Assembly (NCBI GenBank): GCA_946411385.1
Contig: CAMKDV010000001.1
Location: 1 to 64,000 of the forward strand
Origin: an uncultured Bacteroidales bacterium
Lineage (GTDB): Bacteria > Bacteroidota > Bacteroidia > Bacteroidales > Paludibacteraceae
Direction of reading: 5' to 3'
Length of the DNA: 64,000 bases
The notes beneath the pieces are model-generated. The model did no database searches, was not told the DNA's origin, and saw only the letters and a program-made list of their open reading frames with translations. This document shows, piece by piece, positions 43,121-53,992 of this stretch; positions within the stretch are counted from its first letter, which is position 1, and each line of letters starts with the position of its first letter. A program made the position numbers and the translations under genes.

Positions 43121-43179
43121 GCAATTGCGCGCTTATATGGCGCAGAGCGTCATCCGGAAGCACAATTTGCCGAACGCGC

Positions 43180-43253
43180 GGGGTATTAGCTCATCTGGCT
43201 AGAGCGCGACACTGGCAGTGTCGAGGTGAGCGGTTCGAGTCCGCTATACTCCA
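43180..43253 (+). tRNA. tRNA-Ala (anticodon GGC)
   Basis: 74 bases: acceptor GGGGTAT with ATACTCC (one G-U) plus A; anticodon stem CGACA/TGTCG around CTGGCAG (anticodon GGC); T-loop GTTCGAGTC. CCA is not encoded. Confidence 0.95.
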
Positions 43254-43260
43254 CAGAAGA

Positions 43261-43286
43261 AATGGTCGCATCTCGGTGCGACCATT
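43261..43286 (+). terminator. Hairpin after tRNA-Ala
   Basis: AATGGTCGCA (43261-43270), loop TCTCGG, TGCGACCATT (43277-43286), then TTGG. A perfect 10-bp stem with a short T-run, the likely end of the tRNA transcript. Confidence 0.7.
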
Positions 43287-43332
43287 TTGGAATAAACACA
43301 TGAAACTATTAACCTCTAAATAATTTATACTT

Positions 43333-44310
43333 ATGGAAAAACCGTATGTTCTCGGAATTGACATGGGTGGTACAGGTACCAAGTTCGGTATAGTAGATGC
43401 CCGCGGAAATGTACTCAGTTCGTCATCAATCCCCACACCCGCTTATCCTGATATCAATGATTATTGCGATGCGCTGTGCGCAGAGCTGAAGAAGATTGTG
43501 GATGCTTTCGGCGGTATTGAAAATGTGCGTGGCGTAGGTGCCGGCACGCCTAACGGCAACTATTACACGGGCTGCATCGAATTTGCGCCCAACCTGCCGT
43601 GGAAAGGCGTGGTGCCGTTTGCCAAACTGATCCAAGAGCGTATGGGCGTTCCCTGCCGCATCACGAACGATGCTAACGCAGCCGCTATGGGTGAGATGAC
43701 CTACGGTGCTGCCCGAGGCATGAAGAACTTCATCGAGATCACGTTGGGCACGGGCGTAGGCTCGGGAATTGTGATTGACGGAAAGATCGTGTACGGCCAT
43801 GACGGATTTGCCGGTGAGCTGGGTCACACCAAGATCGTTCACGGACCTGAAGGCCGTCAGTGTGGCTGCGGTCAGCGCGGATGTATCGAGGCGTACGCTT
43901 CGGCTACGGGTGTTGCCCGTTCGGCAAAAGAGATCATCGAGAACTCGACGAAAGAGACGAGTCTGCGCAAACTGGAGAACATCACCTCGTACGACGTATA
44001 CAAAGCAGCCGAGGCAGGTGACGAAGTGGCCAAAGAGATTTTCGACTTCACCGGCGAGATGCTGGGCAAGAAGTTGGCAGACTTCGTGGCTTTCTCCGCT
44101 CCGGAGGCCATCATATTGTTTGGCGGCCTAACCAAATCCGGCCACTGGATCATGGATCCTATTGAGAAAGCGATGAACGAGAACGTGATGCCGTTGTGGA
44201 AAGGCAAAGTGAAAGTGCTCATATCGACGCTCAAGGACTCGGATGCGGCTATCCTGGGTGCCAGCTCGCTGGCATGGGACATAGAGGCTCAGGCTCCTAT
44301 GCGTAGTTAA
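43333..44310 (+). CDS. ROK-family glucokinase
   Basis: 325 residues. ATP loop GIDMGGTGTKFGIVD (8-22), sugar-binding NDANAAAMGE and GELGHTKI, and the zinc motif CGCGQRGCIEAYAS (ROK signature CxCGxxGCxE). No N-terminal HTH, so it is a kinase, not a NagC-type repressor. It phosphorylates glucose or a related hexose in the cytosol. No typical -7 box is evident in the short gap after the tRNA-Ala terminator. Confidence 0.88.
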   Translation: MEKPYVLGIDMGGTGTKFGIVDARGNVLSSSSIPTPAYPDINDYCDALCAELKKIVDAFGGIENVRGVGAGTPNGNYYTGCIEFAPNLPWKGVVPFAKLIQERMGVPCRITNDANAAAMGEMTYGAARGMKNFIEITLGTGVGSGIVIDGKIVYGHDGFAGELGHTKIVHGPEGRQCGCGQRGCIEAYASATGVARSAKEIIENSTKETSLRKLENITSYDVYKAAEAGDEVAKEIFDFTGEMLGKKLADFVAFSAPEAIILFGGLTKSGHWIMDPIEKAMNENVMPLWKGKVKVLISTLKDSDAAILGASSLAWDIEAQAPMRS

Positions 44311-44415
44311 TTTTACGTTTTCTTGACATCTTTGTGTTTTTGGTTCGGTCATTATGCCCCACATAACTCCCTCACAAGAAAACGCAAATCTGTCGAAGAA
44401 AAGCGCAAAATATAT

Positions 44416-45072
44416 ATGTTGAGTTTACTCTATCAGTTTCCGAGCTGGATGCAACGAATGTACCGTGGTGTCACATGGCGACGCCACGGTACGCGTGTTG
44501 TGTACCTTACCTTTGACGACGGAGTGATACCGGAAGTGACTCCCGCCATACTGGATATATTGCGTGAAGAGCAGGTCAAAGCCACCTTCTTTGTAGTAGG
44601 CGATAACGTGCGCAAGTATCCGGATATCTACCGCAGAGTGATAGCAGAAGGTCATAGGGTAGGCAACCATACGATGCATCATACCAAAGGCACCAAGGTG
44701 TCGCTCACGGAGTACATGGCGGATGTGGCGGCTTGCGAGCAGACCTTGGCGGAATACATCGGGGAGCATGACGGATTGCTGGGCGGAGTAGGGAAGAAAC
44801 TGTTCCGTCCGCCATACGGCAAGATGAGCTTTGCGCAGAAACGTGCCGTACTGGAAGCGGGGTACGAGATTATCCTGTGGGATGTTCTGACCCATGATTA
44901 TAACCCGCGTTTCTCTTCGGAGAAGATGTTGCGTATCGTTCAGACCTACACACGTGACGGGAGCATCATCAATTTCCACGACTCGATAAAATCCGGCGAA
45001 CGGACTATAGCTGCTCTGCCGATGGTTATTCGCGCGCTGAAAGAACAAGGCTATCAGATGGAGGTGCTATGA
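44416..45072 (+). CDS. NodB-type polysaccharide deacetylase
   Basis: 218 residues from ATG 44416; the frame extends upstream to 44323 but without a plausible protein. Metal-site motifs: LTFDDG (catalytic Asp and first ligand), GNHTMHH (His ligands) and RPPYGKMS; the last histidine is in INFHDS. The protein starts SLLYQFPSWMQRMYRG without a clear signal peptide, so it may be cytoplasmic or membrane-associated. Members deacetylate peptidoglycan or other GlcNAc polymers. Overlaps pnuC by 4 bases. Confidence 0.82.
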   Translation: MLSLLYQFPSWMQRMYRGVTWRRHGTRVVYLTFDDGVIPEVTPAILDILREEQVKATFFVVGDNVRKYPDIYRRVIAEGHRVGNHTMHHTKGTKVSLTEYMADVAACEQTLAEYIGEHDGLLGGVGKKLFRPPYGKMSFAQKRAVLEAGYEIILWDVLTHDYNPRFSSEKMLRIVQTYTRDGSIINFHDSIKSGERTIAALPMVIRALKEQGYQMEVL

Positions 45073-45719
45073 AACTGAAAGCATTCGATTGGTCGTTTCT
45101 GATAGCCGGATGGCTGGTGCAGATCATTGTGTTTGTGCTTGCTCCGGCTCATCCGCTGTCGCTGGTGAGCGGTCTGCTGGGCATCACGTCAGTGATACTT
45201 TGTTCGCAGGGAAATATCCTGACCTTTTTCTTCGGCTTCGGGCAGATCATCACCTATACCTATCTGTGCGTACTCGAACGCTTCTATGCCGGCATAGCGA
45301 TGAACGCTTTCTATTTCGTATCGCAGATCTACGGCATCTACGCGTGGCGCAAGCTGCTCCGTCATGACGATGGTAACAAAGCGCAGGTCATCACGCCGCG
45401 CAACATTCCGCTGCCCAGGTTCGCGATGATTGTTATAGTCATGGCAGCCGTGGCAGCCGTGAGCGGATGGCTGTTGTCGCGCTATACGGATGACACGCAG
45501 CCCTACATGGATGCGCTGACAACGGTGATCTCGGTGGTGGCACAGGTGATGCTGGTGATAGCTATACGCCAACAGTGGTGGCTGTGGCTGGTAGTGGATG
45601 TGCTGTTTGTGGTGATGTGGATCATTGCGGGCAACGGCTGCATGGTGGCGCAGTACGTCTTCTGGTGCGCCAACTGCATCTACGGCCTGTTGCGCTGGAG
45701 GCGTCTGATTCAAGGCTAA
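45069..45719 (+). CDS. pnuC: Nicotinamide riboside/mononucleotide transporter PnuC
   Basis: 216 residues with seven membrane segments, as in PnuC. The motif FYFVSQIYGIYAWRKLLR and the QWWLWLVVDVLFVVMW helix carry the aromatic substrate-site residues. It takes up nicotinamide riboside for NAD synthesis. A TPP or other riboswitch is not seen upstream, since the gene overlaps the deacetylase. Confidence 0.82.
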   Translation: MKLKAFDWSFLIAGWLVQIIVFVLAPAHPLSLVSGLLGITSVILCSQGNILTFFFGFGQIITYTYLCVLERFYAGIAMNAFYFVSQIYGIYAWRKLLRHDDGNKAQVITPRNIPLPRFAMIVIVMAAVAAVSGWLLSRYTDDTQPYMDALTTVISVVAQVMLVIAIRQQWWLWLVVDVLFVVMWIIAGNGCMVAQYVFWCANCIYGLLRWRRLIQG

Positions 45720-45739
45720 CTCCCCTTACATGCTATCAT

Positions 45740-45785
45740 GCCCGTATGTCGGGCAAAAAATAGCGCCACCTTGGTCAGTGGCGCT
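45740..45785. terminator. Pair of hairpins between convergent genes
   Basis: GCCCG-TATGT-CGGGC (45740-45754) ends the pnuC side. AGCGCCAC (45762-45769) with GTGGCGCT (45778-45785), followed on the minus strand by T6, terminates the phosphodiesterase gene; the stop codon of that gene lies in its loop. Confidence 0.75.
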
Positions 45786-46308
45786 CCAGTTCGATGACCT
45801 CAAGGTCATCTATTTTTTGTCCGTCGATGGTGAAGCGAAGCAATGTTTGTACGGTCTGCCACCCGCTCTTGCCGGCTGCTCCGGGATTGAGGGTGAGAAA
45901 CCGGTAATGCGAGTCGTACTGCACCTTGAGGATGTGGCTATGGCCGCATACAAATAGGTCAATACCGTCACGCAGCAAGTCGCCTTCACCGTTTTTGGCT
46001 TTCAGGCTCTTTTCAAACCACGGAATGAGCCATGGATTGTACTTGCCGGGATAACCGCCTATGTGAGTCATCAGTACATTGACTTGCTCCACGCGAAAGC
46101 GGTAGAACTCTGACAGACTGTAGCGCACCTCGCCGCCGTCGATGTTGCCGAATACGGCGCGCGTGGGGCGAAACTCGCGCAAAGCACGAAGCACTTCTGC
46201 CGAGCCGATATCACCGGCATGCCAGATCTCATCGCACGAATCAAAATGCTCGAAGATGCGCTTGTCGAGCAAGGCGTGGGTGTCGCTTATGAGGCCGATC
46301 TTGGTCAT
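45775..46308 (-). CDS. Metallophosphoesterase (YfcE/MJ0936 family)
   Basis: 177 residues. Metal ligands: ISDTHALLD, WHAGDIGS, FGNIDGG, LMTHIGGYPG and CGHSHILK, the complete set for a di-metal calcineurin-like phosphodiesterase of the YfcE type. Acts in the cytosol on unknown phosphodiesters. The last codons form half of its own terminator stem. Confidence 0.9.
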   Translation of the reverse strand: MTKIGLISDTHALLDKRIFEHFDSCDEIWHAGDIGSAEVLRALREFRPTRAVFGNIDGGEVRYSLSEFYRFRVEQVNVLMTHIGGYPGKYNPWLIPWFEKSLKAKNGEGDLLRDGIDLFVCGHSHILKVQYDSHYRFLTLNPGAAGKSGWQTVQTLLRFTIDGQKIDDLEVIELERH

Positions 46309-46357
46309 AATTACGAATTAAAAATTACGAAATAATCGTGCCCCTTAGGGCTAAGAA
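46309..46357 (-). repeat. AATTACGAA-word spacer
   Basis: AATTACGAATTAAAAATTACGAAATAA words then a GCCCCTTAGGGC palindrome. Related to the AATTACAAATT words at 49490. Confidence 0.5.
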
Positions 46358-47041
46358 TTATAATTGTGTCAGGTGACGGATAAGCGGGATGGTGAGCAGG
46401 ATGCCGGCTATGGCGGTGGTGAGGAAACATATCACGTCGCGCGAATCGATAATACCTCGTCCGAGGCTGGTGTAATGATCTTGCAGCAGCACCCAGTATA
46501 GCACAAAACAAACTACTGCTCCCATCAGGAAAGCTACGATCTGGTTGGTGGTAGAGGCAGCACACAGAAGGCTGATACCCAGCAGCGCAGCTGCAAGGAG
46601 CAGCAGACCGACCATCGAACCAATGTAGGCTCCCACATCCACGTTGCCTACCGGTTCGGCTATCGATGAGACGATAGCCAGATGGACGAAACAGGGCAGG
46701 AGCGCCACGGTAACGACTGTGAGCGCCGCCAGATACTTCATCGTAACGATACGCGCCAGGGAGATGGGTTGAGCACGCAGGATATCCCAGGTGCCTGACT
46801 GACGCTCCTCAGCAAACAAGCGCATCGTCAGGGCAGGGCAGACCAGGATAAGCAGCCACGGTGCAATAGCAAACAGCCCGTCGGCATTGGCATAGCCTGA
46901 GTCGATGATGTTCCATTCACCGGGAAGGACCCACAGAAACAGGCTGATGCCAAGCACGTACAAGCAGATAACGATATAGGCTATCGGCGTGGAGAAATAA
47001 TATGAAAGTTCCTTTCTATACATCAGGACGGACTCAGCCAA
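46358..47041 (-). CDS. ABC-2 permease, GldF-like
   Basis: 227 residues with six membrane segments. The N-terminus (YRKELSYYFSTPIAYIVI) and MRLFAEERQSGTWDILRAQPIS match GldF, the permease of the GldAFG ABC transporter implicated in gliding motility and type IX secretion. GldG and GldA are not adjacent, so it could equally be a generic ABC-2 permease; many non-gliding Bacteroidales retain GldF-like genes. It follows the nucleoside transporter gene by 15 bases. Confidence 0.7.
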   Translation of the reverse strand: MAESVLMYRKELSYYFSTPIAYIVICLYVLGISLFLWVLPGEWNIIDSGYANADGLFAIAPWLLILVCPALTMRLFAEERQSGTWDILRAQPISLARIVTMKYLAALTVVTVALLPCFVHLAIVSSIAEPVGNVDVGAYIGSMVGLLLLAAALLGISLLCAASTTNQIVAFLMGAVVCFVLYWVLLQDHYTSLGRGIIDSRDVICFLTTAIAGILLTIPLIRHLTQL

Positions 47042-47056
47042 GATTGGCTGATCAAC

Positions 47057-48424
47057 TTAATGTTTTACTTCCATGTTCGGATTAACCGGGGTCTTGGGGA
47101 AGAATATCCAGAAGCATACAGCCACTACCAATGCGTAGGCGGCAAAGATGTACCAGAACGTCTGCCAACCGAGCCACTGGTGAATAGCAGCATCGTGGAT
47201 GGACTGCAGTACCTGCACATCCACAATCTGATCCCAAGCAATCTTACCGGCTTCGTCGCGAATAATGCCCAGTGCTGCAAAATCGATTTGCGGAACGAAC
47301 TTGTTGAACACTGCCTGAGCGGTCAGCGTACCGATGGTAGCGCCAAAACCATTGGTCATCATCATGAACAGTCCCTGTGCGCTGGAACGCATCGAGGTGT
47401 CGGTTTCCTGGTCAACATACAATGCACCCGAGATGTTGAAGAAGTCGAAAGCAAAGCCATAAACGATGCAGCTGAGCACGAATAGCCATACGCCCGTACC
47501 GGGATTACCCATGCCGAAGAAGGCGAAACGCAGTACCCATGCCATCATAGCCATGAGCATCACATTCTTGATGCCGAAACGCTTGAGGAAGAACGGGATA
47601 GCCAAGATGCACAGTGCCTCGCATATCTGCGATATACTGATCAGAATGTTCGAATATTGTACGCCGAACGCGTTGCTCCAGTCCTTGAAGTACTCAAAGC
47701 TGCCGAGGAAGGGATTGGCATAACCGTTGGTGATCTGTAAGCTGAAACCCAACAGCATGGAGAAGATGAAGAATAACGCCATCTTTTTCTGCTTGAACAG
47801 CGCAAAAGCTTTCAATCCGAGAGCTTCTGACATCGATTCGTGTACGGCACTACCTTTCAGTTCGCACTTGGGCAATGTGAGCGCATACGCAGCCATCACG
47901 AGGCTTAAACCGCCAGAGAGCAGGAACTGGTTGGGAGTAGCTTCCCAGTGCAGCAAGCTCACGCACCACATGGATGCAATGAAGCCCACCGTACCGAACA
48001 CACGGATAGGCGGGAAATCCTTTACAGTGTCCATTCCGTTCTTAATCAGTGCATTGAATGCCACGGAGTTGGTCAGGGCGATGGTAGGCATAAAGAATGC
48101 CACACTGATGGTGTACAAGGCAAACAGCGTGCCGAACTGCACAGCTTCACCCGCTCCGATAGCGTACCAACCGGCTGCAATCATGAACGCACCTGCCAGC
48201 AGATGGCAAAGGCTTTGCAACTTCTGCGCCTCAATCCAGCGGTCGGCTACTATACCCATCAGCGTAGGCATCAGCAGACTGACGATACCCTGGATGGAGT
48301 AGAACCAGCCGATATGAGAAGCCAGACCGACATTGGCGAGGTAGCGCCCCATGGCGGTAAGATAAGCGCCCCATACAGCGAACTCGAGGAAGTTAAAGAT
48401 GATTAGTTGAATCTTGGTCTTCAT
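47057..48424 (-). CDS. Nucleoside:H+ symporter, NupG-like MFS transporter
   Basis: 455 residues from ATG 48424; the frame continues upstream inside korB. Twelve membrane segments. The start LIIFNFLEFAVWGAYLTAMGRYL and the LMPTLMGIVADRWI loop are hallmarks of the Nuc_H_symport branch of the MFS, which imports purine and pyrimidine nucleosides. It lies 20 bases after korB on the same strand, likely cotranscribed. Confidence 0.85.
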   Translation of the reverse strand: MKTKIQLIIFNFLEFAVWGAYLTAMGRYLANVGLASHIGWFYSIQGIVSLLMPTLMGIVADRWIEAQKLQSLCHLLAGAFMIAAGWYAIGAGEAVQFGTLFALYTISVAFFMPTIALTNSVAFNALIKNGMDTVKDFPPIRVFGTVGFIASMWCVSLLHWEATPNQFLLSGGLSLVMAAYALTLPKCELKGSAVHESMSEALGLKAFALFKQKKMALFFIFSMLLGFSLQITNGYANPFLGSFEYFKDWSNAFGVQYSNILISISQICEALCILAIPFFLKRFGIKNVMLMAMMAWVLRFAFFGMGNPGTGVWLFVLSCIVYGFAFDFFNISGALYVDQETDTSMRSSAQGLFMMMTNGFGATIGTLTAQAVFNKFVPQIDFAALGIIRDEAGKIAWDQIVDVQVLQSIHDAAIHQWLGWQTFWYIFAAYALVVAVCFWIFFPKTPVNPNMEVKH

Positions 48425-48443
48425 AATATGATGATTTAGTTGG

Positions 48444-49478
48444 TTACATTTCCCATTGCTCCAGCGATTGCGTGAGCTGGTCGAAGGTCTGTGCTTTCGC
48501 ACGCGCGCGTACCTCTTCAATCTGACGGTTGACAGCCTGATCGTAGGTGTCGGCGGTTACGTTACGAATCACGCCCAGAGCCACCGGCAGCGGACTTTGG
48601 CTGTCGGCATCCGCCACATCGGTGAAGCGTTCCTGCCCCATGAGCGCCAACAGACGGTGCAGCGTGGGATCAGGCTGCTGTGCGTCGTGAACAAGTACGC
48701 GCTCGTCATCAGCCGGCACGACGATGATGTGTGGAATGAACGTCTGCGGATCAATCTCGATAGCCAGACCTTTGTCCTTGTTGGTGCCAAAGATCATCTT
48801 CTCGCCATGCTTGAGCACGATGGAATGTTCGGCACGAAGTTCGCGATTGGCTATCCACTCGTGTGTGCCGTTGTTGAATATCACGCAGTTGACCAGACAT
48901 TCAATCACCGAAGCACCTTTATGCTTGTGCGCCTGTACCATACAATCGACGGTGGTAGGCATGTCCACATCCAGCGTGCGAGCAAAGAATGTGCCACCTG
49001 CGCCGAGCACCAGCTGAGCAGGAATAAACGGCCGCTCTACCGTACCGAACGGCGACGATTTGCTTATGAAGCCTTTCGGTGAAGTGGGGGAGTACTGACC
49101 TTTGGTCAGACCGTAGATGCGGTTGTTGAACATACAGATGTTCAGGTCGACATTACGGCGTATCTCGTGGATGAAATGATTGCCGCCGATAGCCAGACAG
49201 TCGCCGTCACCCGACATCTGCCAAACGGTCAGTTCGGGATGCGAGGTCTTGACGCCGGTAGCCACTGCTCCACCGCGACCGTGGATCGTATTGAAGCCGT
49301 AGGTATTCAGGTAGTGCGGCATACGGCTGGAGCAGCCGATGCCGGAGATGACTACTGTCTGATGAGGCGGTACACCTATTTCTGCCATCGCTTTCTGCAA
49401 AGCGGCACAGATAGCATGATCACCACAGCCCGGACAGAAGCGTACATATTGATCGGATTTGAAATCTTGAGGAACCAT
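48444..49478 (-). CDS. korB: 2-oxoacid:ferredoxin oxidoreductase, beta subunit
   Basis: 344 residues. Iron-sulfur cysteines begin at RFCPGCGDHAICAAL; the thiamine-diphosphate motif is GDGDCLAIGGNHFIHE to NNRIYGLTKGQ. With the alpha subunit it oxidises 2-oxoglutarate (or another 2-oxoacid) to the acyl-CoA, reducing ferredoxin, in the cytosol. The ScsSRMPHY stretch (ISGIGCSSRMPHYLNT) is typical of KorB. Located 40 bases after korA. Confidence 0.9.
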   Translation of the reverse strand: MVPQDFKSDQYVRFCPGCGDHAICAALQKAMAEIGVPPHQTVVISGIGCSSRMPHYLNTYGFNTIHGRGGAVATGVKTSHPELTVWQMSGDGDCLAIGGNHFIHEIRRNVDLNICMFNNRIYGLTKGQYSPTSPKGFISKSSPFGTVERPFIPAQLVLGAGGTFFARTLDVDMPTTVDCMVQAHKHKGASVIECLVNCVIFNNGTHEWIANRELRAEHSIVLKHGEKMIFGTNKDKGLAIEIDPQTFIPHIIVVPADDERVLVHDAQQPDPTLHRLLALMGQERFTDVADADSQSPLPVALGVIRNVTADTYDQAVNRQIEEVRARAKAQTFDQLTQSLEQWEM

Positions 49479-49532
49479 ATATGTCTTAATTCTTAAATTA
49501 CAAATTAAAAATTACAAATTACAAATTATTGA
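49479..49532 (-). repeat. AATTTGTAATTT-word spacer
   Basis: Minus-strand TTTGTAATTTGTAATTTTTAA words fill the korA-korB gap and supply the TAA stop of korA. Confidence 0.6.
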
Positions 49533-51372
49533 CATAGTCAATAATCTGCTCCACCTGGAACGGTTGAGCCGTCATCTGGTTGTATTGCAGCAATGTGACT
49601 TCAGGCACTTGCGAGCGCAGATAAGCAGCCAGTTGTCCGGAGTTGAGTTCACATACCACTACGCGCTTGTATGAGCGTATGATGTCGCCCACATTGCGCT
49701 GCAGAGGATAGATATAGTTGAGTTGCAGCAAGGCGCAGTTCAACTGATTGGCAGCAGCCTTCAGGTGTCCTTCCGTCGATCCCCAGCCTACGAGCAGTGT
49801 GTCGCTATCGGCATTGCATTGCACCTGTGCATCGGGTATGCGGTCAGCCACCTGATCCACCTTGGCCTGACGGGCAAGCACCATCTTCTGGTGGTTCTCG
49901 GGATTGGTGGAGATTGAACCTTTTTCGCTGTCACGCTCCAAGCCGATATTTCTGTAGGTGAATCCTTCCATGCCGGGCGTAGCCATGTAGCGCACGCCGT
50001 TCTCATCACGAAGAGCGGGATTATATTTGCCTTTGAGTTCTTCGGGCACGCCTTGTGGCTTGATCTCAGGCAGCTCGGCCATCTGCGGGATGCGCCACAA
50101 GCCTGTGCCGTTAGCCAGATAGGTGTCGGTCATGAGGATGACAGGCGTCATGTTTTCCAGTGCAATCTTGCATGCCTCGTAGGCATACCGGAAGCAGTTG
50201 GCAGGAGTAGAGGCGGCTATCACCACCAGCGGGCACTCGCCGTTACGACCGTACAGTGCCTGGAGCAGGTCGGTCTGCTCGGTCTTGGTGGGCAGACCCG
50301 TACTCGGACCACCTCTCTGCACGTCAATCACTACCAGCGGCAGCTCTGCCATCACGGCCAGACCGATACCTTCGGATTTGAGTGACAAACCCGGACCGGA
50401 AGTGGAGGTGCAAGCCAGGTCACCTGCAAACGATGCGCCGATAGCCGTGCATACACCCGCTATCTCGTCCTCTGCCTGAACCACCATCACGTTCATGTCC
50501 TTCCTCCCTGCCAGCTCGTGCATGATATCCGTAGCCGGCGTGATAGGATAGGAGCCGAGGAACAACCGCTTGCCGGCTTTCTCGGCAGCGGCAATCAGTC
50601 CCCATGCCGTGGCTTTGTTGCCGGCAATGGAGGTGTAGGTGCCATGCTCCTGCTCGGTGGCTGCCATGAGGCGTATCTGGTTGATGCTCAGCGCGAGGTT
50701 CTGGCCGTAGTTGTAGCCGTCGGTCAGCACTTTCACATTCGGGGCAATCAGTGCAGGTTTCTTGGCAAACTTGCCCTCCAGGAAGTGGATAGCTTTGTCG
50801 ATCGGCCGGTCGAACAGCCAGCACACGATGCCTAAAGCAAACATGTTACGCGACTTGAGCATCGCCTTGTTGTCCATGCCGCTGTCCTTCAGTGCCTCTT
50901 TTGTCAGGGCGGTCACGGCTACGGGGACAACCTGTACCGACTCCGGCAGACCCAGTTCGGTAAACGGATTGTCCGTGGTGTACAGGGCTTTCTCCAGATC
51001 TTTGTCGGTGAACGAGTCGGTATCCACAATCACTACCGCATCCCGTTTGAACAGCGCATCCTGCTCGTTATAGGTAGCACCTTTCTGGTTGAACTTCGAT
51101 CCGAGGGCACAAACCTTGAGTGCTGCCGCATTCATGGCTACGATCACATCGGCTTTGTCGCCGGGCGTGAATACGCCTTTGCCTACGTTCACCTGGAATC
51201 CGCTCACGCCGCCAAGCGTTCCTTGCGGAGCACGGATCTCGGCGGGGAAATCGGGTAGAGTGCTGATCTCATTGCCAAGGATGGCCGATAGCGATGAAAA
51301 CAGCGAACCTGTCAATTGCATGCCGTCGCCTGAGTCACCACAAAAGCGTACGACAATATTCTCTTTTTCCAT
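49519..51372 (-). CDS. korA: 2-oxoacid:ferredoxin oxidoreductase, alpha (gamma-alpha fused) subunit
   Basis: 617 residues, a fusion in the usual order. Residues 1-190 are the gamma domain (RFCGDSGDGMQLTGSLFS), and the alpha pyrimidine-binding part follows (GSYPITPATDIMHELA; TSTSGPGLSLKSEGIGLAVMAELPLV; GGPSTGLPTKTEQTDL). No ferredoxin domain. The pair makes succinyl-CoA in the reductive or oxidative branch of the TCA cycle of anaerobes. Divergent from lepA. Confidence 0.92.
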   Translation of the reverse strand: MEKENIVVRFCGDSGDGMQLTGSLFSSLSAILGNEISTLPDFPAEIRAPQGTLGGVSGFQVNVGKGVFTPGDKADVIVAMNAAALKVCALGSKFNQKGATYNEQDALFKRDAVVIVDTDSFTDKDLEKALYTTDNPFTELGLPESVQVVPVAVTALTKEALKDSGMDNKAMLKSRNMFALGIVCWLFDRPIDKAIHFLEGKFAKKPALIAPNVKVLTDGYNYGQNLALSINQIRLMAATEQEHGTYTSIAGNKATAWGLIAAAEKAGKRLFLGSYPITPATDIMHELAGRKDMNVMVVQAEDEIAGVCTAIGASFAGDLACTSTSGPGLSLKSEGIGLAVMAELPLVVIDVQRGGPSTGLPTKTEQTDLLQALYGRNGECPLVVIAASTPANCFRYAYEACKIALENMTPVILMTDTYLANGTGLWRIPQMAELPEIKPQGVPEELKGKYNPALRDENGVRYMATPGMEGFTYRNIGLERDSEKGSISTNPENHQKMVLARQAKVDQVADRIPDAQVQCNADSDTLLVGWGSTEGHLKAAANQLNCALLQLNYIYPLQRNVGDIIRSYKRVVVCELNSGQLAAYLRSQVPEVTLLQYNQMTAQPFQVEQIIDYVNNL

Positions 51373-51464
51373 ATTCTGTTAGAATAGTTATGAAATGTAT
51401 ATGATTTTTGTTAGTTATTGCGTCTTTTTCTTTCAATTTTTACCCGTTTTACCGGAATATGCTA

Positions 51465-51495
51465 CAAAGTTACAAAAATATTTGCAAATTTCCAA
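51465..51495 (-). promoter_or_regulatory. Promoter of korA
   Basis: Minus strand: TTG (51493-51495), 20 bases, TAACTTTG (51465-51472). Confidence 0.7.
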
Positions 51496-51512
51496 ATTTT
51501 TTTGTAACTTTG
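51482..51512 (+). promoter_or_regulatory. Promoter of lepA, very close to the start codon
   Basis: TTG (51482-51484), 20 bases, TAACTTTG (51505-51512). The lepA ATG is at 51522, so the transcript should have a leader of only a few bases. It overlaps the -33 side of the korA promoter. Confidence 0.75.
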
Positions 51513-51521
51513 TGCTCAATT

Positions 51522-53297
<1,776 letters not shown>

Positions 53298-53344
53298 TCG
53301 CCAAACGGAGTAGGAGTGTAGAACATACCATCAAAATTATAATT

Positions 53345-53941
53345 ATGGTACAAAAAGACAGAAAAGAACGAATCATCTACAAAGCGTTGGAACTCTACCT
53401 GATCAACGGGTACGAGAATGTCAGTATCACGGATTTGCAGAGCGCGTTGGATATGGGGCGCGGTACGATGTACTACTATTTCAAGAACAAGGATGAGATC
53501 TTTGTCGAGATAGTCAACCGCTTCTTTCTTCAGCCCAAGCAGAATATGCTGCACCTGCCCGATGATGTGCGTGTCCCGCAAATGATTGAAGCGTTGTTGC
53601 GCTATTTCAGGTTTCTTGAGGATAATCTGATGGAGCTGGAGGACAAGAATATCAATACCTCCAATGTGATCATGCTCCTCTATACGGCGTACCATCGTTT
53701 CCCTGACCTCTACCGCCGTGCCAACAGGCTGTATGCGTCCGAGAAAGAGAAATGGATACGTGCCTTGCGCAATTCGATCATTGCAGGTGAGGTGCGGCGC
53801 GATATACCGGTGGAAACGGTGGCGACCCTCTTCACCCATGTCAAGGACGGCTATGATGCCGGTCAGACAGGCAAGCAGATGGATTTCTCCATCATCCCAA
53901 AGCAATACAACTACTTGTACGAACTGATTCAGGTCAAATAG
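53345..53941 (+). CDS. TetR/AcrR-family regulator
   Basis: 198 residues from ATG 53345 (MVQKDRKERII); the frame extends back into lepA by 4 bases of overlap but without recognisable protein. The N-terminal HTH reads IIYKALELYLINGYENVSITDLQ then MGRGTMYYYFKNKDEIF, the TetR recognition helix. The ligand-binding part is helical and unassigned. Placed between lepA and fbp; target and ligand unknown. Confidence 0.85.
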   Translation: MVQKDRKERIIYKALELYLINGYENVSITDLQSALDMGRGTMYYYFKNKDEIFVEIVNRFFLQPKQNMLHLPDDVRVPQMIEALLRYFRFLEDNLMELEDKNINTSNVIMLLYTAYHRFPDLYRRANRLYASEKEKWIRALRNSIIAGEVRRDIPVETVATLFTHVKDGYDAGQTGKQMDFSIIPKQYNYLYELIQVK

Positions 53942-53992
53942 TTATACATGCCACAACCACGAAGCAACGGTTCAACTAATCAATACAATGCC

